Source: JAADFF01 sp013153035 (GTDB lineage Bacteria; Coprothermobacterota; Coprothermobacteria; Coprothermobacterales; JAADFF01). Taken from it: 64,000 bases of DNA. The translations under genes were made by a program, and so were the position numbers. A model generated the notes under the pieces. The model searched no databases. It was not told the DNA's origin and saw nothing but the letters and a program-made list of their open reading frames with translations. Below are positions 1 to 8,236 of the stretch, in pieces (within the stretch, counting starts at the first letter, position 1; every line of letters begins with the position of its first letter). The stretch is taken from assembly GCA_026184435.1 (NCBI GenBank), contig CP046447.1, one strand, 5' to 3'.

Positions 1-465
1 GCCAAGACTTTTATGAAAAAGGGGTATTCGATTAAGGTTAGGCCACTTCTTGAGGGTGTGCTTCTACATGATATTGGTAGAGCGTATACCCATGGAATAT
101 ATCATGGGCTTGTTGGTGCGGCTATTGCCAAGGACTTAGGATTTTCCGAAGATGTGCAAAGTATTATTCGTAATCATCTGGGAGCAGGTATTCCCAAAGA
201 TATAGCTGCTTCACTGGGACTTCCTCCAAAAGATTATATACCTACCACATTAGAAGAAAAAATTGTCGCATGCGTAGATAACATGGCACGTGGCCCTGTT
301 ATTGTTGATCAGATTGGTATGATGGAGGATTGGAGAGAAAAGCTTAAGAAAGGACTTATTACCCAAGATGCCGTCATTAGGGTACTTGAATTGTATAAAG
401 AGCTTAGTAAGATGCTGGGACAGGATATATATGAGGTGATTATTTCTTATGGACAGGATTTCTGA
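1..465 (+). CDS. HD-domain phosphohydrolase-like protein (5' end outside window)
   Basis: The reading frame is open from the first base, so the true start lies upstream; the first internal ATG is at 13. The protein carries an HD signature (Leu-Leu-His-Asp-Ile-Gly-Arg, HD codons at 67-72), followed by a His in YHGLVGA and a later NHLGAG motif. This matches the small HDIG family found in archaea and thermophilic bacteria, metal-dependent phosphohydrolases whose substrates are mostly unknown. No other domain is visible in the roughly 155 residues present. The next gene, recF, starts 17 bases before this stop codon, so the two are probably co-transcribed and translationally coupled. Fold assignment is solid; the reaction is not known. 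Confidence 0.75.
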   Translation, partial: AKTFMKKGYSIKVRPLLEGVLLHDIGRAYTHGIYHGLVGAAIAKDLGFSEDVQSIIRNHLGAGIPKDIAASLGLPPKDYIPTTLEEKIVACVDNMARGPVIVDQIGMMEDWREKLKKGLITQDAVIRVLELYKELSKMLGQDIYEVIISYGQDF

Positions 466-1501
466 GATATCCTATATGTTTTTTCGGAATCTCAGAAATC
501 TGTCCTCTTGGATTTTAAACGATACCGATTTGCTTGTTATTACTGGTGAAAATCAGCAGGGCAAAACCAATCTTTTGGAAGCTATTTATACTGCTTTGAC
601 TGGGGAATCTTTTCGTACCGGTTCTTTAAGTGATATTATTACCCATGGAAAAAATCAGGCAATGTCCTCTGTGGTTTTGTCGTCAGGAACTACACTCCGC
701 TTTGTTGTTTCTCGTTCTGATGATGGAAGAGTTAAAGGGGAGTGGTATTTAAACGATAAAAAAGTTGCCAAAAAAGATAATCCATATCGCTATAGAGCGG
801 TTCATTTTTTGCGCATTGAGGCGGATAAAATCATGGTTCCTTCTGAGTTTACTAAGATTGTTATGCGTATGATGCTTCGCATATTTGATGATTTTCGATC
901 CACATATGCTGAATATATGGCATGGATAAGAAAAAGGAACGAAATTCTGAAATCCCCATCATTTGACAGACGGGTTTTACAAGTTGTAGATAGGAAAAAA
1001 CTTCTTCCTTTATGTAGCCAGCTAAGACAAATGCGAAACGAATATATAGATTTTCTTGTTGATTGGGTTAATCAGAAACTTGATATGGATATGGAAGGTT
1101 TACATGTTTCTGTTGAAAAAAAAGAGCGGGCATATGGTGTACCTTTAGAGATTGAGAAAGATAGAGGTGTTACACTATGGGGAATACATAGGGATAAATT
1201 ATCTCTCATATTGTCACCAGACAATAGAAGAGTACCTACACAAGGGGTTCAAGTTTATCTTTTGTTTCTACTTAAAATGGGCCTCTTGGTACAGAAACCT
1301 GCTACTTCGAGATATTATTTCTTCTTAGATGATATAGGATGGGAACTTGATAAGTACAATTTCTCACGTATTCTAAGACATATGTCTTCTATTGGACAAG
1401 TATTCTTTGCCAGTCCTTGGTGGCATGAAGAGATAGAACAGTTCTTGGGTAAAGATATTCATGTAGACAAAGTTGTTATGAAGAATGGAAAGTTGTTATA
1501 G
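449..1501 (+). CDS. recF: RecF-like DNA repair ATPase (divergent)
   Basis: RecF binds ssDNA-dsDNA junctions and helps RecOR load RecA at gaps. At 350 aa it has the family length. Walker A is GENQQGKT at residues 33-40, followed by NLLEAIY as in RecF. Near the C terminus are WGIHRDKL (usually GPHRDDL), a degenerate ABC signature TQGVQVYLLF (usually SQGQQR) and a Walker-B-like FLDDIGWELD. The order of motifs is right for RecF, but the signature and Walker B are weaker than in well-studied members, so ATPase properties may differ. It overlaps the HD gene by 17 bases and converges on pfkB with a 26-base overlap at 1476-1501. A SMC/ABC-type ATPase other than RecF is the main alternative. Confidence 0.72.
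   Translation: MDRISEISYMFFRNLRNLSSWILNDTDLLVITGENQQGKTNLLEAIYTALTGESFRTGSLSDIITHGKNQAMSSVVLSSGTTLRFVVSRSDDGRVKGEWYLNDKKVAKKDNPYRYRAVHFLRIEADKIMVPSEFTKIVMRMMLRIFDDFRSTYAEYMAWIRKRNEILKSPSFDRRVLQVVDRKKLLPLCSQLRQMRNEYIDFLVDWVNQKLDMDMEGLHVSVEKKERAYGVPLEIEKDRGVTLWGIHRDKLSLILSPDNRRVPTQGVQVYLLFLLKMGLLVQKPATSRYYFFLDDIGWELDKYNFSRILRHMSSIGQVFFASPWWHEEIEQFLGKDIHVDKVVMKNGKLL
451..505 (+). promoter_or_regulatory. Long inverted repeat at the start of recF
   Basis: GATTTCTGAGAT (457-468) pairs perfectly with ATCTCAGAAATC (489-500). After one bulged G, GGACA (451-455) pairs with TGTCC (501-505), giving 17 base pairs around a 20-base loop that contains six T. It spans the HD stop codon and the first recF codons. 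The structure is seen directly; a role in coupling or attenuation is inference. Confidence 0.5.
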
Positions 1502-2363
1502 CCTGTAAAGTTTTTATAGCAAAGTCTTCGTTCCACTGAGAAACTCCTAATGTTTTGGTACTTGCTGTTGCCCTTGCTGCAGCTTTTTTAATGGCCGTTT
1601 CCCAATCTTCACCTTGAACAACTTTTTCATATACAAGTGATGCCATAAATACATCTCCTGCTCCGACAGTATTGACAGGGTCTATTCGAGGTATATTGAC
1701 AACAATATGAGTTCCATTGATGTGAGCAATTGTTCTAGTAGCGGATGTAACAATAAGTATATTGGGAAGTATGCCTCGACTTGTCAAATCATGGCTTTCT
1801 ATGTGATTGACTTTAAAGATTCCTCGGGGTATATACTTGTATGCTTCTATAAGGTGTTGCCCCTTAAGATCTATCCAAATATGATGATCTGGTAATTTGG
1901 TGAATAGTGGTATTAGGTCTTTTACTTCTAATCCTTTAGGGAAAGATCCTGTCAATATGAGAATATCTTCGCTATTTATAAGATCTGCTATGTGATTTAT
2001 GTATTTGGTGAATAGATTTCTATCCGCCTTGGGACTTTCTGCGGAAATCAATATTTCGTTGTTTTCTTCTAATTTTATAATATTGATTCGTGATTCTTCG
2101 GTACGGTGATGGAGAATATGTAGATGCATAGGGTTTGAGCATATATTTTTCAGCATGTATTGGATACACTGCCCTGTAGAGCCCCATGTTAAACCTATAA
2201 GGTGAGGACATTGTCCTAATGTTATTAGGCTGCGCATTACATTGGCGCCTTTAGAGCCTACCGATTTCCATTGTTTGGCATGTAATCTTTCATATTGATC
2301 TTTACTTTCTATTTTTATCACGGTATCAATAGATAGGTTTAGTCCTGTGATCCATATATTCAT
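1476..2363 (-). CDS. PfkB-family sugar kinase (1-phosphofructokinase/tagatose-6-phosphate kinase-like)
   Basis: Ribokinase/PfkB family kinase, 295 aa. The N-terminal signature GSKGANVMRSLITLG (from residue 36) corresponds to the GGKGxNxA motif, and the C-terminal signature NTVGAGDVFMASL holds the catalytic Asp at residue 237. The N-terminal beta-strand pattern (ITGLNLSIDTV) and overall length fit the branch that includes 1-phosphofructokinase and tagatose-6-phosphate kinase, acting on phosphorylated sugars in the cytoplasm; the exact substrate cannot be read. It overlaps the upstream minus-strand gene by 4 bases (ATGA), so both form one transcript, and its 3' end overlaps convergent recF by 26 bases with no terminator between them. 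Confidence 0.8.
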   Translation of the reverse strand: MNIWITGLNLSIDTVIKIESKDQYERLHAKQWKSVGSKGANVMRSLITLGQCPHLIGLTWGSTGQCIQYMLKNICSNPMHLHILHHRTEESRINIIKLEENNEILISAESPKADRNLFTKYINHIADLINSEDILILTGSFPKGLEVKDLIPLFTKLPDHHIWIDLKGQHLIEAYKYIPRGIFKVNHIESHDLTSRGILPNILIVTSATRTIAHINGTHIVVNIPRIDPVNTVGAGDVFMASLVYEKVVQGEDWETAIKKAAARATASTKTLGVSQWNEDFAIKTLQAITTFHSS

Positions 2364-3931
2364 TGGATAATGATAACCCTCCTCGTACGTGGCACCCAGT
2401 AAACAAAGGAACCTAGGTATTCAGCTATAAATCTCACAGGTACTAAGGTGCGCCCTGCACTTGCATCTATAAATGGTGCCACATCCATTTTTTTGTGTTC
2501 ACCGTTAACGACGATAGTTTTTTTGCCTATCCACAGTTGTATAGTGTTATCTCCTAAAGTTATTAATATACTTCTATCATCTTCATTCCACTCTACTTTT
2601 GCCCCTAATGTTTCACTGATAAATCTTAGGGGAACAAATGTTCTTCCCGGGGGAAGTATACGTGGTGAAACATCTATGGTACTAGTTTGTCCATTTACCC
2701 TTACAACTTTACTGTCGATAGTTAAAATAATTTCCTTTTGGTAAAGGTTTATTGTATAAAGTCCATATGGATCTATAAGATATATTTTTCCTGCATAATA
2801 AGCTATTGGTTTTTTTCCTTTTAGGGGGATAGTGGCGGTTAAGGTATTATTTCTATCATATATTGCTATTGTGTTATTAGAAGAGGTGGCTACAAATAAT
2901 GGCGAACATCCTACGATCCCAGAATAGGATTGTTGCCATATCGAACATTTATCATCGTGTTTTTCTATATTTGTAGGTAATACTGGAGTTTTATCTGATA
3001 GGTATAGGCTTAAGCCGTTTTCCAAGGTTACAAATGGTTCTCCGCCAGTAATACCACTGTCTTTTACTCTATATGCTTTTATCCAGGAGGAATAGTACAC
3101 GATGTTGTTATCGGATACGACATAGGTAGATGTTGGAGTTAAGATGAATTTGGATAGCAGACGAGAATGTGGGCTAAATTGCTTTTCTCTGTTCCATTTG
3201 TTGTCGATGAGTTTATATAACATACCTTTATTGGAGAGCATATAGACATAGTTTGCTATTACAGATATGTAGGTTGGTTGTTCTGTAAATGGAATAATAG
3301 ATGAACAATGATTAAAAGTTGTTAGTCCTTTTAAGCCTACTATATATATGTTTGAAGCGGTTCCCAGTAGGGCGTAAGGATGTATATTAGGACTGCATAC
3401 ATCAGACAGTTTTTTGTTAGTTATTTTCATGATGATTCCATCTTTCAAAATATATAGGCTTGCTTGATGTATGGAGAATGTGCCTATTGGAGGTGCTATT
3501 TGATATAAAAAACGGTGTTCAATGCTATATATGTACAAGTATCCATTTTTAAGTACTGCATATCCTGACAAATCGGGGGCAATATAAATAACATTGTTTA
3601 TGACCGTTGTTGCCAGTGTGGCGGATGTAGGATTGAAAGAAACAAGTTTGCTTTTACTCAGTAATAAGAGTGCTTCCCTATTAGGAATTATTTTTTCTGT
3701 ATCTACAGGGAGAGAAATGATTTTCCCCGATGCTGTCAGTAGGTCTTTATCTGATAGAAGGAATAGTGGTTTACCTTGAAAATATACAATTTGTTTAGGA
3801 ACTAGTGTAGGAAAGATATTGTGCATGGGAAAAGAGGAAGATATTTGTTCTCCTAATGTTACTGGTGATGCTATTGGTATTAGCAGTATTATTACTAGTA
3901 TAGCCACGGCTGTAAACCTTTGTTTGTTCAT
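2360..3931 (-). CDS. Secreted protein with C-terminal copper amine oxidase N-domain
   Basis: Starting at the ATG at 3931 (6 bases after a GAGGTG ribosome binding site; ATG 3937 and GTG 3940 are too close to it), the protein has a typical signal peptide: basic MNKQR, then a hydrophobic stretch to about residue 25. The middle 330 residues are rich in short beta-strands with repeated YIYS/YLYIY-like units and look like a propeller fold (inference). The last ~120 residues form a copper amine oxidase N-terminal domain (PF07833 type) with the hallmark repeats GRTFVPLRFISETLGA and GRTLVPVRFIAEYLG. Such domains occur on exported wall-associated proteins of clostridia and related thermophiles; no amine oxidase catalytic domain is present. 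Function unknown. It shares a transcript with the PfkB kinase. Confidence 0.72.
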   Translation of the reverse strand: MNKQRFTAVAILVIILLIPIASPVTLGEQISSSFPMHNIFPTLVPKQIVYFQGKPLFLLSDKDLLTASGKIISLPVDTEKIIPNREALLLLSKSKLVSFNPTSATLATTVINNVIYIAPDLSGYAVLKNGYLYIYSIEHRFLYQIAPPIGTFSIHQASLYILKDGIIMKITNKKLSDVCSPNIHPYALLGTASNIYIVGLKGLTTFNHCSSIIPFTEQPTYISVIANYVYMLSNKGMLYKLIDNKWNREKQFSPHSRLLSKFILTPTSTYVVSDNNIVYYSSWIKAYRVKDSGITGGEPFVTLENGLSLYLSDKTPVLPTNIEKHDDKCSIWQQSYSGIVGCSPLFVATSSNNTIAIYDRNNTLTATIPLKGKKPIAYYAGKIYLIDPYGLYTINLYQKEIILTIDSKVVRVNGQTSTIDVSPRILPPGRTFVPLRFISETLGAKVEWNEDDRSILITLGDNTIQLWIGKKTIVVNGEHKKMDVAPFIDASAGRTLVPVRFIAEYLGSFVYWVPRTRRVIIIQ

Positions 3932-3965
3932 TGACATCACCTCAACACCATTATAACGCAGTTGG

Positions 3966-3974
3966 TGGTATAAT
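3966..3974 (+). promoter_or_regulatory. Extended -10 promoter for cspA
   Basis: TGGTATAAT is a perfect extended -10 element (TGn + TATAAT at 3969-3974). No good -35 hexamer lies 16-18 bases upstream, as is common when TGn is present. The predicted leader to the cspA start is about 60 bases and contains a GGGATCCC palindrome. Confidence 0.6.
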
Positions 3975-4040
3975 ACTTATGCCACATCTTTAGGGGGATC
4001 CCGAGGGGTGTGAGTATAAGTACCAGGAGGTTTTTGTAGT

Positions 4041-4244
4041 ATGCTTACAGGTCATGTTAAGTGGTTTAACGACAAAAAGGGTTATGGGTTTATTACCCGC
4101 GACGATGGTCAGGGTGATGTGTTCGTCCATTACACAGCTATTCAGGGCGAAGGCTATCGTACTCTTGCTGAGGGGGATGCTGTAGAGTTCGAGATCAAAG
4201 AAACAGAAAAAGGTCCTCAGGCTGTTAATGTCGTAAAGAAATAA
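4041..4244 (+). CDS. cspA: Cold shock protein (CspA family)
   Basis: A 67-residue single cold-shock domain protein, which binds single-stranded RNA and DNA and acts as an RNA chaperone. RNP1 is KGYGFI, preceded by KWFNDK, and RNP2 is DVFVHYTAI; both nucleic-acid-binding motifs are intact and the length is exactly that of the family. The start has AGGAGG at 4025-4030, ten bases ahead of ATG. It is a single-gene unit between an extended -10 promoter and a strong hairpin terminator. Codon choice (more GAC, CGC, GGC than neighbours) suggests high expression. Confidence 0.97.
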   Translation: MLTGHVKWFNDKKGYGFITRDDGQGDVFVHYTAIQGEGYRTLAEGDAVEFEIKETEKGPQAVNVVKK

Positions 4245-4264
4245 GAGTACAGACTAAACTATTC

Positions 4265-4286
4265 GGGAGGGGAAATGTCCCCTCCC
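4265..4286. terminator. Hairpin terminator between convergent cspA and birA
   Basis: GGGAGGGG (4265-4272) pairs with CCCCTCCC (4279-4286); A4273-T4278 can extend the stem to 9 bp. The tail ATTCTATATCTTTC is only moderately T-rich. It lies between the cspA stop and the convergent birA stop and could serve both strands. Confidence 0.8.
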
Positions 4287-4289
4287 ATT

Positions 4290-4985
4290 CTATATCTTTC
4301 TTATAGATACTTCTCCCCATTTGGCTGTAATACATTGCTTTTTAGTGCAAACTATTAAACTACCATCGTGATTGAGCCCTATGGCTTTACCTGTGATGTT
4401 GTCTGGTAATAAGATGATTATTTTATCTTTCCACAAGAAGTGTTGCCACAAAAACTCCAATATGTGTTCTTTGTTTGTTTCCAGAGATTCTTTATAGTAG
4501 TTACTTACTTTTCTAAGAAGAGTATGTATATCAAATTGCCTTCCTGTTTCTATGTACATGGAGGTAGCTATTATATTAGCAGGAAATAATTCTTCATTGA
4601 CATTAAGCCCTATTCCTACAATGATTTTTTCAATATTGCCATTGCTCCATATGGCTTCAGGCAAGATACCGCAGATTTTACCCCTAGTGGTCCATACATC
4701 ATTAGGCCATTTATAATATGCTTCTATTCTATATTCTTCCATGACTTTGATGATACTGTAAGCAGCAGAAATGCCATAAAACCACGGTTCGAAATCGTTA
4801 TTAATATGCTTATGAGTAACGGACATAAGGATATTTTTATATGGTGAAGAGAGCCATTTTCGGGTTTGCCTTCCCCTTCCTGATGTTTGATATCCCGCAT
4901 ATAAAACATGAAGGTTATTATCAATGTGTATATCTTTGGCCCATGTATTTGTTGAGTCTACTTTTCCCCTATAGTGAAAAATCAT
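4290..4985 (-). CDS. birA: Biotin--[acetyl-CoA-carboxylase] ligase, catalytic domain only
   Basis: Activates biotin with ATP and attaches it to a lysine of biotin carrier proteins. At 231 aa it has the ligase and C-terminal SH3-like domain but no N-terminal winged helix, so it is a monofunctional ligase and not a bio operon repressor. Visible motifs: DSTNTWAK near the N terminus, the biotinyl-AMP loop GRGRQTRKW from residue 36, KWPNDV, GKICGIL and GIGLNVN. Its start has GAGGTG 8 bases upstream. The likely client is the biotin carrier protein encoded at 19316-19741 in the methylmalonyl-CoA decarboxylase operon. It is divergent from the HIT gene and shares a short promoter region with it. Confidence 0.93.
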   Translation of the reverse strand: MIFHYRGKVDSTNTWAKDIHIDNNLHVLYAGYQTSGRGRQTRKWLSSPYKNILMSVTHKHINNDFEPWFYGISAAYSIIKVMEEYRIEAYYKWPNDVWTTRGKICGILPEAIWSNGNIEKIIVGIGLNVNEELFPANIIATSMYIETGRQFDIHTLLRKVSNYYKESLETNKEHILEFLWQHFLWKDKIIILLPDNITGKAIGLNHDGSLIVCTKKQCITAKWGEVSIRKI

Positions 4986-5007
4986 GTATACATCACCTCA
5001 GTAGTGT

Positions 5008-5015
5008 AGTATAAT
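5008..5015. promoter_or_regulatory. Overlapping divergent -10 elements for the HIT gene and birA
   Basis: On the plus strand TATAAT (5010-5015) lies 38 bases before the HIT start. On the minus strand the same bases read TATACT (complement of 5008-5013), 22 bases before birA. No clear -35 hexamers are visible. The back-to-back arrangement implies that the two promoters compete. Confidence 0.45.
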
Positions 5016-5053
5016 ACACCTGTGAAATAAAAATTGTCTGAGGTGATATGGTA

Positions 5054-5401
5054 GTGTCTGAATGCATCTTTTGCAAGATTGTTAGGAGAGAAATCCCCGC
5101 AGACATTGTGTATGAAGATGAGATTTCCCTCGCCTTCAGAGACATTAATCCGCAAGCACCAACGCACATCTTGGTTATTCCCAAGGAGCATATTCCTTCA
5201 CTTGTGGATGCTGACCCAGTTAAGCATGAGGCATTGCTTGGACATTTGCTTCTTGTTGCCCGTAGAGTGGCGGATCTTGAAGGTATTACAGACAGTGGTT
5301 TTAGAATCGTTATCAACAATGGTAAAGATGCCGGCCAGGCGGTAGACCATCTTCATGTCCATGTTTTAGGTGGGCGTGAGATGGGTTGGCCTCCGGGATA
5401 A
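5054..5401 (+). CDS. HIT family (HinT-like) nucleotide hydrolase
   Basis: Histidine triad protein, which hydrolyses adenosine phosphoramidates and related nucleotides. It begins MSECIFCKI with the two Cys usual in HinT-type zinc-binding members, and ends with DHLHVHVLGGR, the histidine triad. Length of 115-117 aa is normal. I prefer the GTG at 5054, 7 bases after AGGTGA; the ATG at 5048 is only one base from that site. It is the first gene of a short unit leading into rpsU and is divergent from birA. Confidence 0.92.
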   Translation: MSECIFCKIVRREIPADIVYEDEISLAFRDINPQAPTHILVIPKEHIPSLVDADPVKHEALLGHLLLVARRVADLEGITDSGFRIVINNGKDAGQAVDHLHVHVLGGREMGWPPG

Positions 5402-5443
5402 GGCTTCGCTTAAGAACTATTTCAAGGAAAGGGGGGAGAAATG

Positions 5444-5593
5444 ATGGCAGAAGTACATAGAAGAAAAAATGAGACTATAGAGGATCTCATCAAGCGATTC
5501 AACAAAAAGGTTTCCAAGGAAGGTATTATGAGCGATTATAAGCGTCATGAATACCATACTGGAAAGAAGAACAAAAAAGGTGGCAAGAAATAA
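5444..5593 (+). CDS. rpsU: 30S ribosomal protein S21
   Basis: A 49-residue basic protein reading MAEVHRRKNETIEDLI and ending in a Lys/Gly tail, typical of bS21, which sits at the 30S platform near the anti-Shine-Dalgarno helix. A second ATG at 5441 is possible, but 5444 has the better distance from GGGGGGAG (5431-5438). It lies 42 bases after the HIT stop and is followed by a 9-bp terminator hairpin. S21 is absent from Thermotogae and several other thermophilic groups, a mild phylogenetic clue. Confidence 0.93.
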   Translation: MAEVHRRKNETIEDLIKRFNKKVSKEGIMSDYKRHEYHTGKKNKKGGKK

Positions 5594-5612
5594 AGACGAC
5601 TTTGAAAAAACG

Positions 5613-5635
5613 AAGGGGCGGGATAACCGCCCCTT
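5613..5635 (+). terminator. Intrinsic terminator after rpsU
   Basis: AAGGGGCGG (5613-5621) pairs perfectly with CCGCCCCTT (5627-5635) around a 5-base loop, followed by TATAAGTTAAT. The stem is very stable but the T tract is poor, a feature shared by other terminators in this window. Confidence 0.85.
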
Positions 5636-5663
5636 TATAAGTTAATAGGGGGGATTTAGGGGG

Positions 5664-6470
5664 ATGCTTGATGTTATCAAAGGCCTTCTATATAAGAGTT
5701 TGTATGCCATAAGACCTGACATGAAAGATTATATACGATCATGTCTTGAAGGAGAGATTTCTGATATAGAACGAGAGATTCTTGAAATCTACATTCGCAA
5801 TGAGAATGTGTCACAATCTTATAATGTGCCTCTATGCCAGGATACGGGGCTTGTAACTGTTTATCTATCTCACGATATTGCAAAAAATATTACTGTTAAT
5901 GAGCTCGAAAAAGAGATTGCTTCATACATGAAGACACTTAATATGCGAAATAGCCAAGTAACATCTCCTCTTGTTCATGAAAATATGGGAGATAACCAGA
6001 TACCCCTTATAAAGATTATCTCATCATGGCAAGATATGGTAGGAGTTCAGGTTAGTGGTGCTGGTAGTGAACTTCAGGGATTTGTCTTGACCTTTACAGG
6101 TTCTTCAACTACCAAGGATATTATCCATGCTATTGTGCCTGAAGTTATTCGTCGTTTTCCTAAGTCGTGTCCTCCTGTTATGATTGGTGTCGGTATGGGG
6201 GGCACACTGGCCGATGCCGCATTGCTGTCTAAGCTGGCCCTTTTTAGGAAGATAGGACAATTTCATAGTGATGAAGTTGTCAGTCAATTTGAAAGAGATT
6301 TGCTGTCTGCCATAAGGGAACAATCTGACCGTGGAGCACAAGGAATTGTGGGGGGGCAGTGTGGAGTGGCACATGTTGCGGCTGAATATGTTCCTTCTCA
6401 CATAGCCGGCTTTCATGTTGCTGTGTCGTTTCAATGTTATTTGACGAGGAGCTGGTGGAGTCATGTTTGA
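5664..6470 (+). CDS. Class I (Fe-S) fumarate hydratase, alpha subunit
   Basis: N-terminal subunit of a two-subunit [4Fe-4S] fumarase / L(+)-tartrate dehydratase, interconverting fumarate and malate. Three Cys sit where the cluster ligands are expected: Cys58 in PLCQDTG, Cys169 in SCPPVMIGVG and Cys258 in FQCYLTRS. The glycine-rich GVGMGGT segment is also present. 268 aa is close to the usual ~280. Fumarase is more likely than tartrate dehydratase given the succinyl-CoA/propionate genes in the window. The beta subunit gene overlaps by 8 bases. DRGAQGIVGG and the C-terminal segment differ from the common GIGPQGLGG pattern, so it is a divergent member. Confidence 0.85.
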   Translation: MLDVIKGLLYKSLYAIRPDMKDYIRSCLEGEISDIEREILEIYIRNENVSQSYNVPLCQDTGLVTVYLSHDIAKNITVNELEKEIASYMKTLNMRNSQVTSPLVHENMGDNQIPLIKIISSWQDMVGVQVSGAGSELQGFVLTFTGSSTTKDIIHAIVPEVIRRFPKSCPPVMIGVGMGGTLADAALLSKLALFRKIGQFHSDEVVSQFERDLLSAIREQSDRGAQGIVGGQCGVAHVAAEYVPSHIAGFHVAVSFQCYLTRSWWSHV

Positions 6471-6921
6471 TGCTCAGGCTGGTAGCCGAATGCTATATAC
6501 AGGATATTTATATACCATGAGAGATGGCACCTTGAAAAGACTCATAAATGATAGTTTTCAATTTACGGATATCTTCCCTGTGTATTTCTGTGGCCCATCT
6601 TTTAAAGGTACTCTTCCTTTAGGTGCATGTGGACCTACAACAACGGCTCGTATGGAGAAATTTTTCCCATGGCTAATAGAAAATGGTTTTCGTGTAATTA
6701 TAGGTAAAGGATCTTTATCTCGGAATGCCATAGACGCTATTCGTGGAAAAATGGTTTATTGGCTTGCCGTTGGTGGGGCTGGGGCTTTTTATGGTGAAAG
6801 AGTTAAGTACTATGAGACTGTAGCATATGAAGAGCTTGGTCCTGAGGCACTTTTAAAAGTGTATGTAGAAGATATGCCTCTGTTTGTAGGTGTAGACAAG
6901 TGGGGTAATAAAGTTATATAG
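6463..6921 (+). CDS. Class I (Fe-S) fumarate hydratase, beta subunit
   Basis: C-terminal subunit partner of the preceding alpha subunit. Hallmarks are YLYTMRDGTLKRL near the N terminus, CGPTTTARME (the conserved GPTTxxRM motif) and GKGSLS before the AVGGAGAF segment. At 152 aa it is shorter than the usual 170-200, with the N-terminal strand region trimmed. It starts at an ATG inside the end of the alpha gene (8-base overlap), so the two are translated together. Acts in the cytoplasm as part of an oxygen-sensitive heteromer, consistent with an anaerobe. Confidence 0.84.
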   Translation: MFDAQAGSRMLYTGYLYTMRDGTLKRLINDSFQFTDIFPVYFCGPSFKGTLPLGACGPTTTARMEKFFPWLIENGFRVIIGKGSLSRNAIDAIRGKMVYWLAVGGAGAFYGERVKYYETVAYEELGPEALLKVYVEDMPLFVGVDKWGNKVI

Positions 6922-6934
6922 GAGGGGATTAAGG

Positions 6935-8236
6935 GTGATTGCAAGATATTCAGACAAGACTATAGAGAAGATTTGGAATCTTCACAATAAGTTTTCTAAG
7001 ATGCTGGAAATAGAAATATTGGCTTTAGAGGGATTGGCCTCTATAGGTAAGGTGCCACCTGATGTGCCGGCCCGTGTTAGGGAAAATGCCCGTTTCACCG
7101 TTGAGGAAATTTTAGAGGAGGAGAAGAAAACCCGTCATGATGTGGTAGCATTTGTCAATGTTGTGTCTCGTTATATCGGAGATGATGCCAAGTATTTTCA
7201 TAAGGGACTGACATCGTCTGATGTTCTTGATACGGCATTTGTACTGCTCAATTTAGAAAGTCTTGATTACATAGAGAACATCTGGAAGGATATGCTTGAT
7301 GTTCTTTACAAACTTGCCCAAAAGTATAAGCATGTACCACAGATTGGCCGCACTCATGGTATACATGCTGAGCCTATGACTCTAGGATTGAAACTGCTAG
7401 GGTATCACTATGAAGGGCTGCGTGTTTTGGAAGCGCTTCAGAATGTGAAGAAGTCTATTGCATATGTGAAACTCTCGGGTGCTGTGGGTACATACGCTAA
7501 CTTGCCTCCTGAGGTTGAAGATTATGTTGCGTCTAAACTTGGGCTAAAAAGATTTATGCCTGCAACACAGGTTATATCTCGCGATGTCTTTGCCGATATT
7601 GTGTGGGCCATGGCAAAACTTATGTCGGCACTAAAACGCTGGTCTATTAATTTTAGGCTCATGGACCTTACAGAGATATTGGAAGTGCAGGAGCCTTTTT
7701 ATAAAGGACAAACTGGTTCTTCTGCTATGCCACACAAAAAAAATCCAATATCATGGGAGAGAATTACCGGCCTTGCCCGAGTAGTTCAGTCGTATGTCAA
7801 TGTAGCTTTGGAAAATAATGCTCTGTGGTTCGAGAGAGATATATCTCACTCTTCTACTGAGCGTATTATATTTCCTGATATGTATCATGTTGCCGCATAT
7901 ACTACAAAGCTCATGACAAAACTCTTAAAAGATATAAGGGTGAATGAGAAGTATCTGAAGAGAAATCTGGAGTATCTACGGGGATTGGTATTTGCAGGAC
8001 GGCTACTTGTGGCCCTGATGGATAAGGGTTATGTACGCGAGGAAGCGTATAAAATAGTGCAAAGCTTGTCTATGCAAGTATGGGAAGATGAAACGTTGCA
8101 CCTGAAGAATCTTGTTAAAGAGCATTTATCTCATATTTTTAGTGATAAAGAAATAGAGCATATATTTGATGTAGATGACTATCTTAGGTATATTGATTAC
8201 GTCTTCGACACATATAAGGTGGAGCATCAACTATAG
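6935..8236 (+). CDS. purB: Adenylosuccinate lyase
   Basis: Cleaves SAICAR and adenylosuccinate, releasing fumarate, in purine synthesis. 433 aa, the normal length. The fumarase/aspartase superfamily signature GSSAMPHKKNP holds the mobile catalytic Ser loop, and IGRTHGIHAEP carries a catalytic-region His. The start is GTG at 6935, 5 bases after GGAGGGGAT. It directly follows the fumarase genes, so the fumarate it releases could be hydrated by its neighbours. Its stop overlaps the convergent ftsK stop by 6 bases. Confidence 0.96.
   Translation: MIARYSDKTIEKIWNLHNKFSKMLEIEILALEGLASIGKVPPDVPARVRENARFTVEEILEEEKKTRHDVVAFVNVVSRYIGDDAKYFHKGLTSSDVLDTAFVLLNLESLDYIENIWKDMLDVLYKLAQKYKHVPQIGRTHGIHAEPMTLGLKLLGYHYEGLRVLEALQNVKKSIAYVKLSGAVGTYANLPPEVEDYVASKLGLKRFMPATQVISRDVFADIVWAMAKLMSALKRWSINFRLMDLTEILEVQEPFYKGQTGSSAMPHKKNPISWERITGLARVVQSYVNVALENNALWFERDISHSSTERIIFPDMYHVAAYTTKLMTKLLKDIRVNEKYLKRNLEYLRGLVFAGRLLVALMDKGYVREEAYKIVQSLSMQVWEDETLHLKNLVKEHLSHIFSDKEIEHIFDVDDYLRYIDYVFDTYKVEHQL

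Noticed and set aside
3985..4040. Possible cold-box or riboswitch in the cspA leader (GGGATCCC palindrome)
   Set aside because: Only about 55 bases with one short palindrome; nothing beyond a normal leader can be supported.
5602..5660. Promoter for fumarase at TATAAG after the rpsU terminator
   Set aside because: Weak -10 without -35 or TGn; cannot be distinguished from the terminator tail.
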